NCBI RefSeq assembly: GCF_000737695.1
Contig: NZ_JPRM01000020.1
Location: forward strand, 1-64,000
DNA: 64,000 nucleotides
Origin: Flavobacterium hydatis
GTDB lineage: Bacteria; Bacteroidota; Bacteroidia; Flavobacteriales; Flavobacteriaceae
Reading direction: 5' to 3'
Every line of letters starts with the position of its first letter. The stretch's first letter is position 1. Shown piece after piece: positions 10,749 through 18,550 of the stretch. Position numbers and translations under genes: made by a program. A model generated the notes under the pieces. That model was given only the letters and a program-made list of their open reading frames with translations. It was not told where the DNA came from and did not search any database.

Positions 10749-11048
10749 TTAATCTATTTCTTCGTAATCAACGTAATCGCCAACTTTTTTGGTTTCACGA
10801 GGGTTTTTCGCATTAGCGGTATCAATTATTACCTCATCATTATTTCTGGTTTTTTGCCATGAATTATCTTGTGGTTGTCTATATTGCTGTTGCTGTTGTC
10901 TCTGAAAGTTTTCACCTGCTTTATCTACTACTTTTTTAACTAAAACTGGCAAAAATAATTTTGCCAAGAATCTAAAAATGTAATAAAAAGCAATCATATA
11001 AAAAATCGCTTTTATAAGACCTGAAAAAGATGCTGTTTGCATAATCAT
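10749..11048 (-). CDS. DUF4834 family small membrane protein
   Basis: A protein of about 99 aa with one membrane helix (about residues 8-33, including LIKAIFYMIAFYYIFRFLAK). A glutamine-rich stretch follows (QRQQQQQYRQPQ), then an acidic tail ending VGDYVDYEEID. This layout matches the Bacteroidota DUF4834 family, whose function is unknown. An in-frame ATG at 11084 exists, but -7 boxes at 11060-11067 and 11082-11089 make 11048 (or 11042) the likelier start. It heads the run that continues with YfhO. Confidence 0.75.
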   Translation of the reverse strand: MIMQTASFSGLIKAIFYMIAFYYIFRFLAKLFLPVLVKKVVDKAGENFQRQQQQQYRQPQDNSWQKTRNNDEVIIDTANAKNPRETKKVGDYVDYEEID

Positions 11049-11122
11049 ATAATTTTTTTCAAAAATAATAAATCCATTCTTCAAAATTAAAATATCAATC
11101 TTAAATTAATAATAAAATATAG

Positions 11123-11130
11123 TACATTTG
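11123..11130 (+). promoter_or_regulatory. -7 box (TACATTTG) for the outer-membrane protein gene
   Basis: A perfect TAnnTTTG box 36 bases before the ATG at 11166. It ends three bases before an upstream in-frame ATG (11133), which would place that ATG at or before the transcription start. This decides for 11166. Confidence 0.6.
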
Positions 11131-11165
11131 AAATGCGTTATTACTTTTTAACTAATAAAAATAAT

Positions 11166-12149
11166 ATGTTTAAAATCAGAAACTTGATTATTTCCAGCGT
11201 TTTTTTAACGCCTTATCTATTTTTCGGACAACATACCGATGTAATCAATTCAAATCGCCCAGGCGAAACAATGTCGGCATTTGCTGTAGGAAAATCTGTA
11301 ATTCAAGCCGAAGTTGGGGTTTATGGAATTAATGAAAAACACGATTTATTAAATTATAACGCAAGTGGTTTCGGGACAGATTTAACGCTTCGTTGGGGGC
11401 TTTTCCGTGAGCAATTAGAACTTATTGTCGATTTACAATATCAAATGGAGGATTACAGTACTCCTTTTGTTAGTTACAAGAAGAATGATTTTAAACAAAC
11501 TATACTTGGAGCAAAGTATTTAATTTATGATCCTTTTAAAAACTACGAAAAGAAACCTAATATTTATAGCTGGAAAGCCAATCAAAAATTTGACTGGCAT
11601 CAATTAATTCCTGCGGTTTCTATTTTTGCAGGAGCTAATTTTACTTTTGCAGGAAATCCGTATGCCTTTTCTAACGAATCTAGTATTTCTCCTAAAATCA
11701 TGTTGATTACTCAAAACCACCTAGGCGACGGGAAATGGGTTTTTGTGACCAATATTATTGCCGATTACATTACTACCGACTATCCTAGTTATGGATATGT
11801 GTTAACTCTTACAAGAGGTTTTAATGACAAATGGTCTGGTTTTGTCGAAAATCAAGGTTACAAAAGTGACTTTTACAGTGATTGTATTGTTAGAGGTGGT
11901 GCAGCTTATTTGCTAAACAAAAGCATGCAAATCGATGCATCTATAAGTACAAATTTTAAAGATACTCCTTCTATTTTTTATGGTGGTGTAGGTTTTTCTT
12001 GGCGTTACGATGCAAAGTACAAAGAAGTACAAATGAACTTTAAAGACACGAAAGGAAAAAAAGGCAAGAAAGACAAAAAAAGCAAGAAGAAAGAAAAAGA
12101 AGAAGATTACCAATTAATGGAACAAAAACGTAAAGCAACTTTTGAATAA
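11166..12149 (+). CDS. Predicted outer-membrane beta-barrel protein (Phenol_MetA_deg-like)
   Basis: The 327-aa product starts with a signal peptide (about 22 residues, ending FFGQ). It continues with alternating polar/hydrophobic strands rich in aromatic residues, typical of an outer-membrane barrel. The opening of the mature part (INSNRPGETMSAFAVGKSVI) resembles proteins annotated as transporters of the Phenol_MetA_deg group. The last 45 residues are an unusual, highly basic tail of repeated K-K-G/K-K-D/K-K-S units (about 12030-12090), which would be periplasmic or cytoplasmically retained and is not part of the barrel. Function is unknown. Confidence 0.7.
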   Translation: MFKIRNLIISSVFLTPYLFFGQHTDVINSNRPGETMSAFAVGKSVIQAEVGVYGINEKHDLLNYNASGFGTDLTLRWGLFREQLELIVDLQYQMEDYSTPFVSYKKNDFKQTILGAKYLIYDPFKNYEKKPNIYSWKANQKFDWHQLIPAVSIFAGANFTFAGNPYAFSNESSISPKIMLITQNHLGDGKWVFVTNIIADYITTDYPSYGYVLTLTRGFNDKWSGFVENQGYKSDFYSDCIVRGGAAYLLNKSMQIDASISTNFKDTPSIFYGGVGFSWRYDAKYKEVQMNFKDTKGKKGKKDKKSKKKEKEEDYQLMEQKRKATFE

Positions 12150-12219
12150 AGTGCAAATCATACTAAATATATTCTCTTAAAACAGTTGTTTTTTATTTAA
12201 AACAAACAATACCATCTTA

Positions 12220-13338
12220 ATGATTACAATACAAGAAGCTAAAACAAAAAAGGAATTAACTGAATTTATAAAATTTCCTTTCTCTCTATATAAAGACAAT
12301 AAATATTGGGTTCCGCCTATTATTGCAGATGAGTTGGAAACTTTTGACAAAACCAAAAACCCTGCTTTCGAGAATGCCGAAGCTACTTTTTATGTAGCCT
12401 TAAGAAATAATGAAATCGTAGGTCGTATTGCTGCTATAATTAACTGGGATGAAGTTAATGGACAACAAAAAAAGAAAGTCCGTTTTGGATGGTTTGATGT
12501 TATTGATGATATTGAAGTAACCAAAGCTTTACTTGAAAAAGTATATGAATTAGGTAAAAAAAACAATCTAGAATATATTGAAGGTCCGATGGGATTCTCT
12601 AATCTGGATAAAGTTGGCGTTTTAACCGAAGGTTTTAACGAAATAGGAACCATGATTACTTGGTACAATCATCCTTATTACGCAACTCATTTTGAACAAT
12701 TGGGTTATGTTGTAGAAAAACAATATGATGAAAGTAAATTTCCGTTTGCCAATGTAAAACCGGAGACTTTTGAAAAGGCAAATGAGTTGGTAAAGAAAAG
12801 ATACCAATTAAGACCGCTGAACTTCAAGACAACCAAAGATGTTATGCCTCATGTAGATAAGATGTTTGATTTATTCAACGCATCTTATGCTTCTTTATCT
12901 TCATTTGTAGCAATATCCGATGTTCAGAAAGAATATTTCAAGAAAAAATACATTAGTTTTATCAATCCAGAATTTATAAAATTTGTAGAAGATAAAGATC
13001 ATAACATTGTAGCTTTTAGTATTGTAATGCCTTCCTTTTCGGAAGCTTTACAGAAAACAAAAGGAAAATTGTTTCCATTTGGATTCCTTCATTTGCTTAA
13101 AGCAAAAAAACATAGCAAGGATATGATTTTTTACTTAATTGGTGTTCATCCTGAATATCAAAACAAGGCTGTAACAGCAATTATATTCAATGAATACTAC
13201 CATACATTTAAAGAAAAAGGAATTATTAATTGCTACAGAACTCCCGAATTGTCTGACAATGTAGCAATTCATAATTTATGGAAACATTTTGATCCTGTAA
13301 TACACAAACGAAGAGCTACTTTTCGTAAAGAATTATAA
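12220..13338 (+). CDS. GNAT-like acyltransferase family protein
   Basis: A 372-aa soluble protein. The N-terminal part (residues 1-110) has a GNAT-type pattern, with FYVALRNNEIVGRIAAIINW resembling the beta-strand region that precedes the acetyl-CoA loop. The C-terminal half contains a second acyltransferase-like region (MIFYLIGVHPEYQNKAVTAI) with the Q-N-K-A variant of the acetyl-CoA-binding loop. Bacteroidota homologues are usually labelled hypothetical or N-acetyltransferase. The substrate is unknown. A strong hairpin terminator follows directly at 13341. Confidence 0.7.
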   Translation: MITIQEAKTKKELTEFIKFPFSLYKDNKYWVPPIIADELETFDKTKNPAFENAEATFYVALRNNEIVGRIAAIINWDEVNGQQKKKVRFGWFDVIDDIEVTKALLEKVYELGKKNNLEYIEGPMGFSNLDKVGVLTEGFNEIGTMITWYNHPYYATHFEQLGYVVEKQYDESKFPFANVKPETFEKANELVKKRYQLRPLNFKTTKDVMPHVDKMFDLFNASYASLSSFVAISDVQKEYFKKKYISFINPEFIKFVEDKDHNIVAFSIVMPSFSEALQKTKGKLFPFGFLHLLKAKKHSKDMIFYLIGVHPEYQNKAVTAIIFNEYYHTFKEKGIINCYRTPELSDNVAIHNLWKHFDPVIHKRRATFRKEL

Positions 13339-13340
13339 TA

Positions 13341-13377
13341 AAAAATCCATCCCGTTTAAACGAGATGGATTTTTTTT
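13341..13377. terminator. Bidirectional hairpin terminator
   Basis: Arms AAAAATCCATC (13341-13351) and GATGGATTTTT (13364-13374) flank a further small palindrome CGTTTAAACG. T-runs on both strands allow it to end the plus-strand gene at 13338 and the minus-strand lipoprotein gene at 13396. Confidence 0.85.
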
Positions 13378-13395
13378 ATCCTCTCAAATTTCAAA

Positions 13396-13863
13396 CTATT
13401 TACAATCAACCTTTGTTAAGGTCATTTTTGAATCAAATTTTAAACTCTTTTTGTCTTTAAACACCATTTTACCATTTGTTTCTATAAGATCCCCATATCC
13501 CTCGATAAAAGTTCCTGCTTTTTTCAGAAAAGCAACTTCTCTTATAGACGAAACTCCTTCGGATTTAAAAGTATAATCGGCAATAAGTGTATCACCCTTT
13601 ATATTGCCAATTATAGTTCCTTCATTTTTGTCTTTTTCGTAAATTTCATAAGTCAGCTGCCCATCAACTTCATTATGAGAGTTTGTATTTAAAGTTAATA
13701 CAATCGTATCCTTATTAGTTATTGATTGAAAACATTGCTTTCCTACCGACTCTTCTATTTTTGCAGATTCAACTGTATCAGGGATTATTTCTTCTGGTTT
13801 ATCCTTTTTACAAGAAACCAATACCAATGTAACAGCTCCTATTATTGCTATTATTTTTTTCAT
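13396..13863 (-). CDS. Lipoprotein of unknown function
   Basis: A 155-aa protein with a signal peptide and lipobox LVSC (lipidated cysteine about residue 18), followed by KKDKPEE. The mature part is beta-rich, with regions such as DTIVLTLNTNSHNEVDGQLTY and FIEGYGDLIETNGKMVFKD that look like a small barrel or lipocalin-like fold. I recognise no named family. ATG 13863 is chosen over 13869 because it gives the typical M-K-K start; the two differ by only two residues. Confidence 0.72.
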   Translation of the reverse strand: MKKIIAIIGAVTLVLVSCKKDKPEEIIPDTVESAKIEESVGKQCFQSITNKDTIVLTLNTNSHNEVDGQLTYEIYEKDKNEGTIIGNIKGDTLIADYTFKSEGVSSIREVAFLKKAGTFIEGYGDLIETNGKMVFKDKKSLKFDSKMTLTKVDCK

Positions 13864-13915
13864 AATCATTTCGTTTAAAAGTTTGAATGTTAAATATAGC
13901 GTATAAAAACTTTAA

Positions 13916-13949
13916 ACAAAAAAAATCCATTCGCATAACGAATGGATTC
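13916..13949 (-). terminator. Terminator after the alpha-oxoamine synthase gene
   Basis: A perfect 10-bp stem, AATCCATTCG (13924-13933) with CGAATGGATT (13939-13948) and a 5-base loop. On the minus strand it is followed by a run of eight T. Confidence 0.85.
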
Positions 13950-13994
13950 TTTTATATAATTCCCACTTATTCAATTGAATATTAGCGGATATTT

Positions 13995-15257
13995 TTATGC
14001 ATCTACATCAACTGTAGTTCTGCTTGCAATTTCTTTGTAAGTTCCGTTTACCAATTTCTCACGAATAGCTTCAAAAGCTGTAAGTGTTTCATCAATATCA
14101 GTTAAAGTATGAGAAGCTGTTGGAATCATTCTTAACAAAATAATACCTTTTGGAATTACTGGATATACTACGATAGAAAGGAAAACACCATAGTTTTCTC
14201 TTAAATCATTAACCATTACCATTGCCTCCGGAATACTTCCTTCTAAATAAACAGGAGTAATACAAGTATTTGTGTCACCTATATTAAATCCTTTTTCTTT
14301 TAAACCATTTTGTAATGCATTTACATTAACCCATAGTTTATCCTTAATTTCAGATGAATTACGTAGTAACTCTAAACGCTTCAACGATCCAATTGTTTGA
14401 ATCATTGGTAATGCTTTTGCAAACATTTGAGAACGCAAGTTGTATTTTAAATAATCAATAACAGATTTATCAGCCGCTACGAAAGCACCAATATTTGCCA
14501 TAGATTTTGCAAAAGTAGAGAAGTAAACATCAATATCATCTTGAACTCCTTGCTCCTCACCTGCTCCAGCTCCTGTTTTACCAAGTGTACCAAAACCGTG
14601 TGCATCATCTACTAATAATCTGAAATTGTATTTTTGTTTCATAGCAACAATTTCTTTCAATTTCCCTTGTTGACCACGCATTCCAAACACACCTTCGGTA
14701 ATAAATAAAATACCTCCACCTGTTTCTTGTGCCATTTTTGTAGCACGTTGCAGGTTTTTCTCCATACTCTCAAGATCATTGTGTTTGTATGTAAAACGTT
14801 TACCCATATGCAAACGTACACCATCAATAATACAAGCGTGAGAATCTACATCGTACACGATAATATCGTTTTTAGTAACCAAAGCATCAATGATAGATAC
14901 CATTCCTTGGTAACCAAAATTTAATAAATAAGCAGATTCTTTCATTACGAAATCAGCCAATTCATTTTCTAATTGTTCATGATATGTTGTGTGCCCAGAC
15001 ATCATACGTGCTCCCATAGGGTATGCCGCACCAAATTTAATTGCTGCATCTGTATCTGCCTGACGTACTTCTGGGTGATTTGCTAATCCTAAATAGTCAT
15101 TCAAACTCCAGTTTAGGATATCTTTTCCGTGAAATTTCATTCTAGGACCCAACTCACCTTCTAACTTTGGAAAAACGTAATATCCTTCTGCCTGAGAAGC
15201 CCATTTTCCTAATGGTCCTTTATTGTTTTGAATTCTTTCGAATAAATCTTTTACCAT
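13995..15257 (-). CDS. PLP-dependent alpha-oxoamine synthase family enzyme (acyl-CoA/ACP + amino acid condensation)
   Basis: The family condenses an acyl thioester with an amino acid and decarboxylates it (KBL, BioF, serine palmitoyltransferase, ALA synthase, cysteate acyltransferase). The 420-aa protein shows the family signatures: NWSLNDYLGLANHPEV near residue 50, the PLP-stacking region YLLNFGYQGM, the PLP-aspartate motif LLVDDAHGFGTLGKTGAG, and the lysine Schiff-base region STFAKSMANIGAF. From sequence alone the acyl and amino substrates are uncertain. In flavobacteria one such enzyme makes the sulfonolipid precursor capnine from cysteate, which is an attractive but unproven assignment here. 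I start at ATG 15257; the longer frame to 15368 is ruled out by the -7 box at 15298. A strong terminator follows. Confidence 0.85.
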   Translation of the reverse strand: MVKDLFERIQNNKGPLGKWASQAEGYYVFPKLEGELGPRMKFHGKDILNWSLNDYLGLANHPEVRQADTDAAIKFGAAYPMGARMMSGHTTYHEQLENELADFVMKESAYLLNFGYQGMVSIIDALVTKNDIIVYDVDSHACIIDGVRLHMGKRFTYKHNDLESMEKNLQRATKMAQETGGGILFITEGVFGMRGQQGKLKEIVAMKQKYNFRLLVDDAHGFGTLGKTGAGAGEEQGVQDDIDVYFSTFAKSMANIGAFVAADKSVIDYLKYNLRSQMFAKALPMIQTIGSLKRLELLRNSSEIKDKLWVNVNALQNGLKEKGFNIGDTNTCITPVYLEGSIPEAMVMVNDLRENYGVFLSIVVYPVIPKGIILLRMIPTASHTLTDIDETLTAFEAIREKLVNGTYKEIASRTTVDVDA

Positions 15258-15297
15258 AAATATATTTTGAAGTAATAATTTTAATTTAAACAGCGTG

Positions 15298-15305
15298 CAA
15301 AAATA
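15298..15305 (-). promoter_or_regulatory. -7 box (TATTTTTG) for the alpha-oxoamine synthase gene
   Basis: A perfect TAnnTTTG on the minus strand, 40 bases before ATG 15257. No -33 TTG at proper spacing was found. Confidence 0.5.
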
Positions 15306-15478
15306 ATGATTATTATTCGAAAATAGAGTTTGCCATTTATTTTTATTAAAAAATATTCTGAATATCAATATTTAAAAAATTAACTCTATTTTAAAGCCGT
15401 ATCTTTAACAAGATTAAACATAATTATTAATGCAAAATTAAATCACAACTTATATAAGTAACATGACTTTTATCATAA

Positions 15479-15500
15479 TAAAAGACAAAACAGTCTTTTA
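15479..15500. promoter_or_regulatory. 22-bp dyad operator at the nirK promoter
   Basis: A perfect inverted repeat TAAAAGAC-N6-GTCTTTTA. Its last two bases are the TA of the -7 box (15499-15506), so a bound protein would block RNA polymerase. The same dyad occurs at the qNor promoter (22904-22925) and at the rrf2 promoter (24018-24039). The likely ligand is the Rrf2-family protein encoded at 23524; that link is inference. Confidence 0.75.
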
Positions 15501-15506
15501 TCTTTG
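15499..15506 (+). promoter_or_regulatory. -7 box (TATCTTTG) of nirK
   Basis: A perfect TAnnTTTG box 35 bases before the nirK ATG, overlapping the right end of the 22-bp dyad. There is no -33 TTG at the usual distance. Confidence 0.65.
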
Positions 15507-15541
15507 TTTAAAGATTTAAAACTAAAATAAACCAACTTATT

Positions 15542-16990
15542 ATGAAAAAGAACTATAAAATGCCCTTAAAATTAAAACTATTTTTTTGTGCAACTTTTGC
15601 AATGCTGTTATTAGCTTCTTGTAAAAAAGGAGAAGGATCAACAAATTACACAGATATTAAAACTGATGGAGAAATGGAAGCTGAACTTACAGCTCCACCA
15701 ATGGTACCAAAACCTGTTGGTAACCGACCTGCCATGAAACTAAAAGTCAATATGGAAATCAGAGAACAAGAAGGTACTATGACTGATGGTGTAAAATATA
15801 CCTATTGGACGTTTGGAGGCTCTGTTCCAGGAAGTTTTATTAGAACTCGTGTTGGTGATGAAGTCGAATTTCACTTAAAAAACCATCCCGATAATAAACT
15901 CCCACACAATATCGATTTACATGCTGTTACTGGCCCAGGTGGTGGAGCAACATCATCACTAGTAGCTCCTGGACATGAAAAAGTATTTAGCTTCAAAGTA
16001 ATTAATCCAGGACTATATGTTTACCATTGTGCTACTGCTCCTGTAGGAATGCACATTGCAAACGGAATGTACGGTTTGATTTTGGTAGAGCCAGAAGGTG
16101 GACTTCCTCCAGTAGATAAAGAATACTACGTTATGCAAGGTGATTTTTACACTCAAGGTGAATATGGAGCGCAAGGACTTCAGCCTTTTGATATGAATAA
16201 AGCCGTAAAAGAAACACCTGATTATGTAGTGTTTAATGGAAAAGTTGGATCATTAACAAATGGAGGTGAACTTACTGCAAAAGTTGGCGAAACGGTACGT
16301 TTATTTGTTGGTAATGGTGGACCAAACTTAGTATCTTCTTTCCACGTTATTGGTGAAATATTTGATAAAGTACATGTAGAAGGCGGAAGTATGGTTAATA
16401 AAAATGTTCAAACTACACTAATTCCTGCTGGTGGAGCATCTATAGTTGACTTTAAAGTAGAAACTCCTGGAAGCTTCATCTTAGTAGACCACTCTATTTT
16501 TAGAGCATTTAATAAAGGAGCACTAGGAATATTAAAAGTAGAAGGCGCTGAACACAAAAACATATACTCTGGAACTATCCAAGAAGGTATTTATTTACCA
16601 GAAGGAGGAACAATCCAGAAGATGCCTAATAACGGAACAGCAAATGCTGCAATTCCTAAAAGAACGGTAGCAGAAAAAGTAAAAATTGGAAAAGAGATTT
16701 TTGGCACAACTTGTTTTGCTTGTCACCAATCTGAAGGGCAAGGAATTCCTAGTACGTTTCCTCCTCTTGCAAAATCAGATTATCTTAACGCAGATCCTAA
16801 ACGAGCAATTAAAACAATCCTGCATGGCTTAAGTGGTGAGATAACTGTAAATGGTAAAAAATACAACAATGTTATGCCAAGTCAGAATTTATCTGATGAT
16901 GAGATTGCCAATGTTATGACTTACATATACAATAGTTGGGGAAATAATAAAACAGATGTTACTCCCGAAATGGTAAAAGCACAAAGATAA
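15542..16990 (+). CDS. nirK: Copper nitrite reductase with C-terminal cytochrome c domain, lipoprotein
   Basis: Reduces nitrite to nitric oxide in the periplasm. The 482-aa protein has a lipobox (LLASC, Cys27), two cupredoxin domains (about 65-190 and 195-335) and a C-terminal class I cytochrome c domain (about 375-470). By position, type 1 copper ligands are H122, C163, H171 and M176. Type 2 ligands are H127, H162 and H317, and catalytic D125 and H268 are present. The heme motif is CFACH (391-395) with a distal-Met candidate in NVMPSQ. The domain fusion lets electrons enter through heme c. It heads an operon with the nirV-like gene (14-base gap) and SCO, under a dyad operator, and is predicted to be induced by nitrogen oxides. 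Confidence 0.95.
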   Translation: MKKNYKMPLKLKLFFCATFAMLLLASCKKGEGSTNYTDIKTDGEMEAELTAPPMVPKPVGNRPAMKLKVNMEIREQEGTMTDGVKYTYWTFGGSVPGSFIRTRVGDEVEFHLKNHPDNKLPHNIDLHAVTGPGGGATSSLVAPGHEKVFSFKVINPGLYVYHCATAPVGMHIANGMYGLILVEPEGGLPPVDKEYYVMQGDFYTQGEYGAQGLQPFDMNKAVKETPDYVVFNGKVGSLTNGGELTAKVGETVRLFVGNGGPNLVSSFHVIGEIFDKVHVEGGSMVNKNVQTTLIPAGGASIVDFKVETPGSFILVDHSIFRAFNKGALGILKVEGAEHKNIYSGTIQEGIYLPEGGTIQKMPNNGTANAAIPKRTVAEKVKIGKEIFGTTCFACHQSEGQGIPSTFPPLAKSDYLNADPKRAIKTILHGLSGEITVNGKKYNNVMPSQNLSDDEIANVMTYIYNSWGNNKTDVTPEMVKAQR

Positions 16991-17004
16991 CAACAACAAA
17001 TAGT

Positions 17005-17775
17005 ATGCAAAAAAGCATTTTCATTATTATTCTTTTCTTGTCCTATATGGGAATGATTAGTGCACAAGAATCGAAAATGGTTCCGATAAAAGAGGGCTCC
17101 TTTGTCCCTCTTTACGGGGCTACAACAAAAACACCTGTAACTGTAAAACCTTTTTTTATAGATGTTTATCCTGTTACAAATAATGAGTTTTTGAGTTTCC
17201 TCAAAAAAAATCCAAGCTATAGCAAATCTAAAATAAAAGGACTTTTTGCCGACAAAAGTTATCTGTCTTATTGGAAATCAGATTTCGATTTCGGAAGTTC
17301 AAATCCTAAATCTCCCGTAACCAGTGTTTCATGGTTTGCTGCCAAGAAATATTGCGAATGTCAAGGAAAACGATTACCTACTATGGATGAATGGGAATAT
17401 GTTGCTATGGCAGATGAAAAAAAGATTGACGCCAGAACTAAAAAAGAATTCAATAAATATATTTTATCCTGGTACGAGAAATCAAAAACGTATGAAAATC
17501 CTATCGGACAAACGTTCAAAAATTATTGGGGCGTTTACGATATGCATGGTTTAGTATGGGAATGGACTTCAGATTTTAATAGTATATTTTTATCCGGAGA
17601 GTCCAGAAAAGACAAAAGCGACGATAAGAACCTTTTTTGTGGAGGCGCATCTGTAAATGCATCCGACTTAATGGATTATGCCGCTTTTATGCGATACGCT
17701 TTTAGAGGAAGTCTTAAAGCACAATACTCAACCCGAAATCTAGGTTTTAGATGTGCTAGTACAACAAAGCTTTAA
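17005..17775 (+). CDS. nirV: FGE-sulfatase (SUMF1) domain protein, NirV-like
   Basis: A 256-aa exported protein (signal peptide about 1-20, ending MISAQ) with the formylglycine-generating-enzyme-like fold. Visible marks are FFIDVYPVTNNEFLSFLKK, SVSWFAAKKYCECQGKRLPT, DEWEYVAMA, VYDMHGLVWEWTSD and the C-terminal TRNLGFRCA. Members of this fold next to nirK are called NirV in other denitrifiers, where their precise role is not settled. I infer a periplasmic accessory role for NirK. The gene sits 14 bases after nirK and ends just before the SCO gene. Formylglycine-generating activity itself is not implied. Confidence 0.82.
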   Translation: MQKSIFIIILFLSYMGMISAQESKMVPIKEGSFVPLYGATTKTPVTVKPFFIDVYPVTNNEFLSFLKKNPSYSKSKIKGLFADKSYLSYWKSDFDFGSSNPKSPVTSVSWFAAKKYCECQGKRLPTMDEWEYVAMADEKKIDARTKKEFNKYILSWYEKSKTYENPIGQTFKNYWGVYDMHGLVWEWTSDFNSIFLSGESRKDKSDDKNLFCGGASVNASDLMDYAAFMRYAFRGSLKAQYSTRNLGFRCASTTKL

Positions 17776-17791
17776 TTTTAAATCATTTAAA

Positions 17792-18397
17792 ATGAAAAAA
17801 ACAATAATGGCAATTTTCATTCTTCTTTTTGCTTTGCAAAGTTGTAAAGAATCTAAAAAAGAAGACAGTTTGGAAGCTGCAAAAGACAAACCAATTAGTG
17901 ATTTATCTATTTATAATTTACCTTCTGAATGGACAACGCAAGACGGAAAAAACATTGAACTAAAGAGCCTAAAAGGAAATGTTCTCGTTATGGTAATGAT
18001 TTATACAACTTGTAAAGCGGCTTGTCCTCGATTGGTTGCTGACATGAGAAATATAGAATCTCGATTAAATAAAGAAACAAAGAAAAACGTAAAGCTTATT
18101 CTCGTAAGTATTGATCCCGAAACGGATACTCCCGAAAAATTAAAAGCATTTGCCATTGCTAATAAAATGGAAAATGCCCCGTGGATTTTCTTACGCTCCA
18201 CAGAAGATAATACTAGAGAATTTGCAGCCGTTCTTGCCGTTAATTATAAAAAGATATCTCCGATAGATTTCTCACACTCCAATATTATAAGTGTTTTTAA
18301 TCCTGATGGAGAATTAATTTACCAACAAGAAGGCTTGGGAGTAAACAATGATAAAACAGTAGACAGAATAAATCTGGAAGCAGAAAAAATTAAATAG
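17792..18397 (+). CDS. SCO family copper chaperone, lipoprotein
   Basis: A 201-aa thioredoxin-fold lipoprotein (lipobox LQSC) with the SCO copper motif CKAAC (T-T-C-x3-C-P) and a downstream conserved His in FSHSNIISVF. Other regions typical of SCO1/SenC are LKGNVLVMVMIYTTC and KLILVSIDPETDTPEKLKAF. SCO proteins load copper into cuproenzymes or reduce their cysteines. Downstream of nirK it most likely helps mature the copper sites of NirK (inference). ATG 17792 is used rather than 17753, because the lipoprotein signal begins at M-K-K and the longer start would overlap the upstream gene. Confidence 0.9.
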   Translation: MKKTIMAIFILLFALQSCKESKKEDSLEAAKDKPISDLSIYNLPSEWTTQDGKNIELKSLKGNVLVMVMIYTTCKAACPRLVADMRNIESRLNKETKKNVKLILVSIDPETDTPEKLKAFAIANKMENAPWIFLRSTEDNTREFAAVLAVNYKKISPIDFSHSNIISVFNPDGELIYQQEGLGVNNDKTVDRINLEAEKIK

Positions 18398-18417
18398 GTT
18401 ACAATTAATTCGTAAAG

Positions 18418-18456
18418 AACAAGGGAAGATTTTAATTAATCGACCCTTGTTTTTTG
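18418..18456 (+). terminator. Terminator of the nirK operon
   Basis: Arms AACAAGGG (18418-18425) and CCCTTGTT (18444-18451), followed by a T-run on the plus strand. Confidence 0.75.
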
Positions 18457-18483
18457 TTTTATAATATGTTTGAGGATTAGAAT

Positions 18484-18522
18484 TAACCGCAAAGTTCACA
18501 ATTACGCAAAGTTTACAAAGTT
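18484..18522. repeat. Degenerate CGCAAAGTT-type intergenic repeat
   Basis: Two copies of C-G-C-A-A-A-G-T-T (with C-A-C/T-A-C-A-A variants between) lie between the convergent SCO and membrane-protein genes. Short strings of this kind recur between genes in flavobacterial genomes. A function is not known. Confidence 0.4.
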
Positions 18523-18550
18523 AATCTGTCGCCAGAAAACAAGACCAATT

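Noticed and set aside
15479..15500. FNR/DNR-type box at the nirK promoter
   Set aside because: The half-sites are TAAAAGAC/GTCTTTTA, not TTGAT/ATCAA, and spacing and recurrence fit a separate operator.
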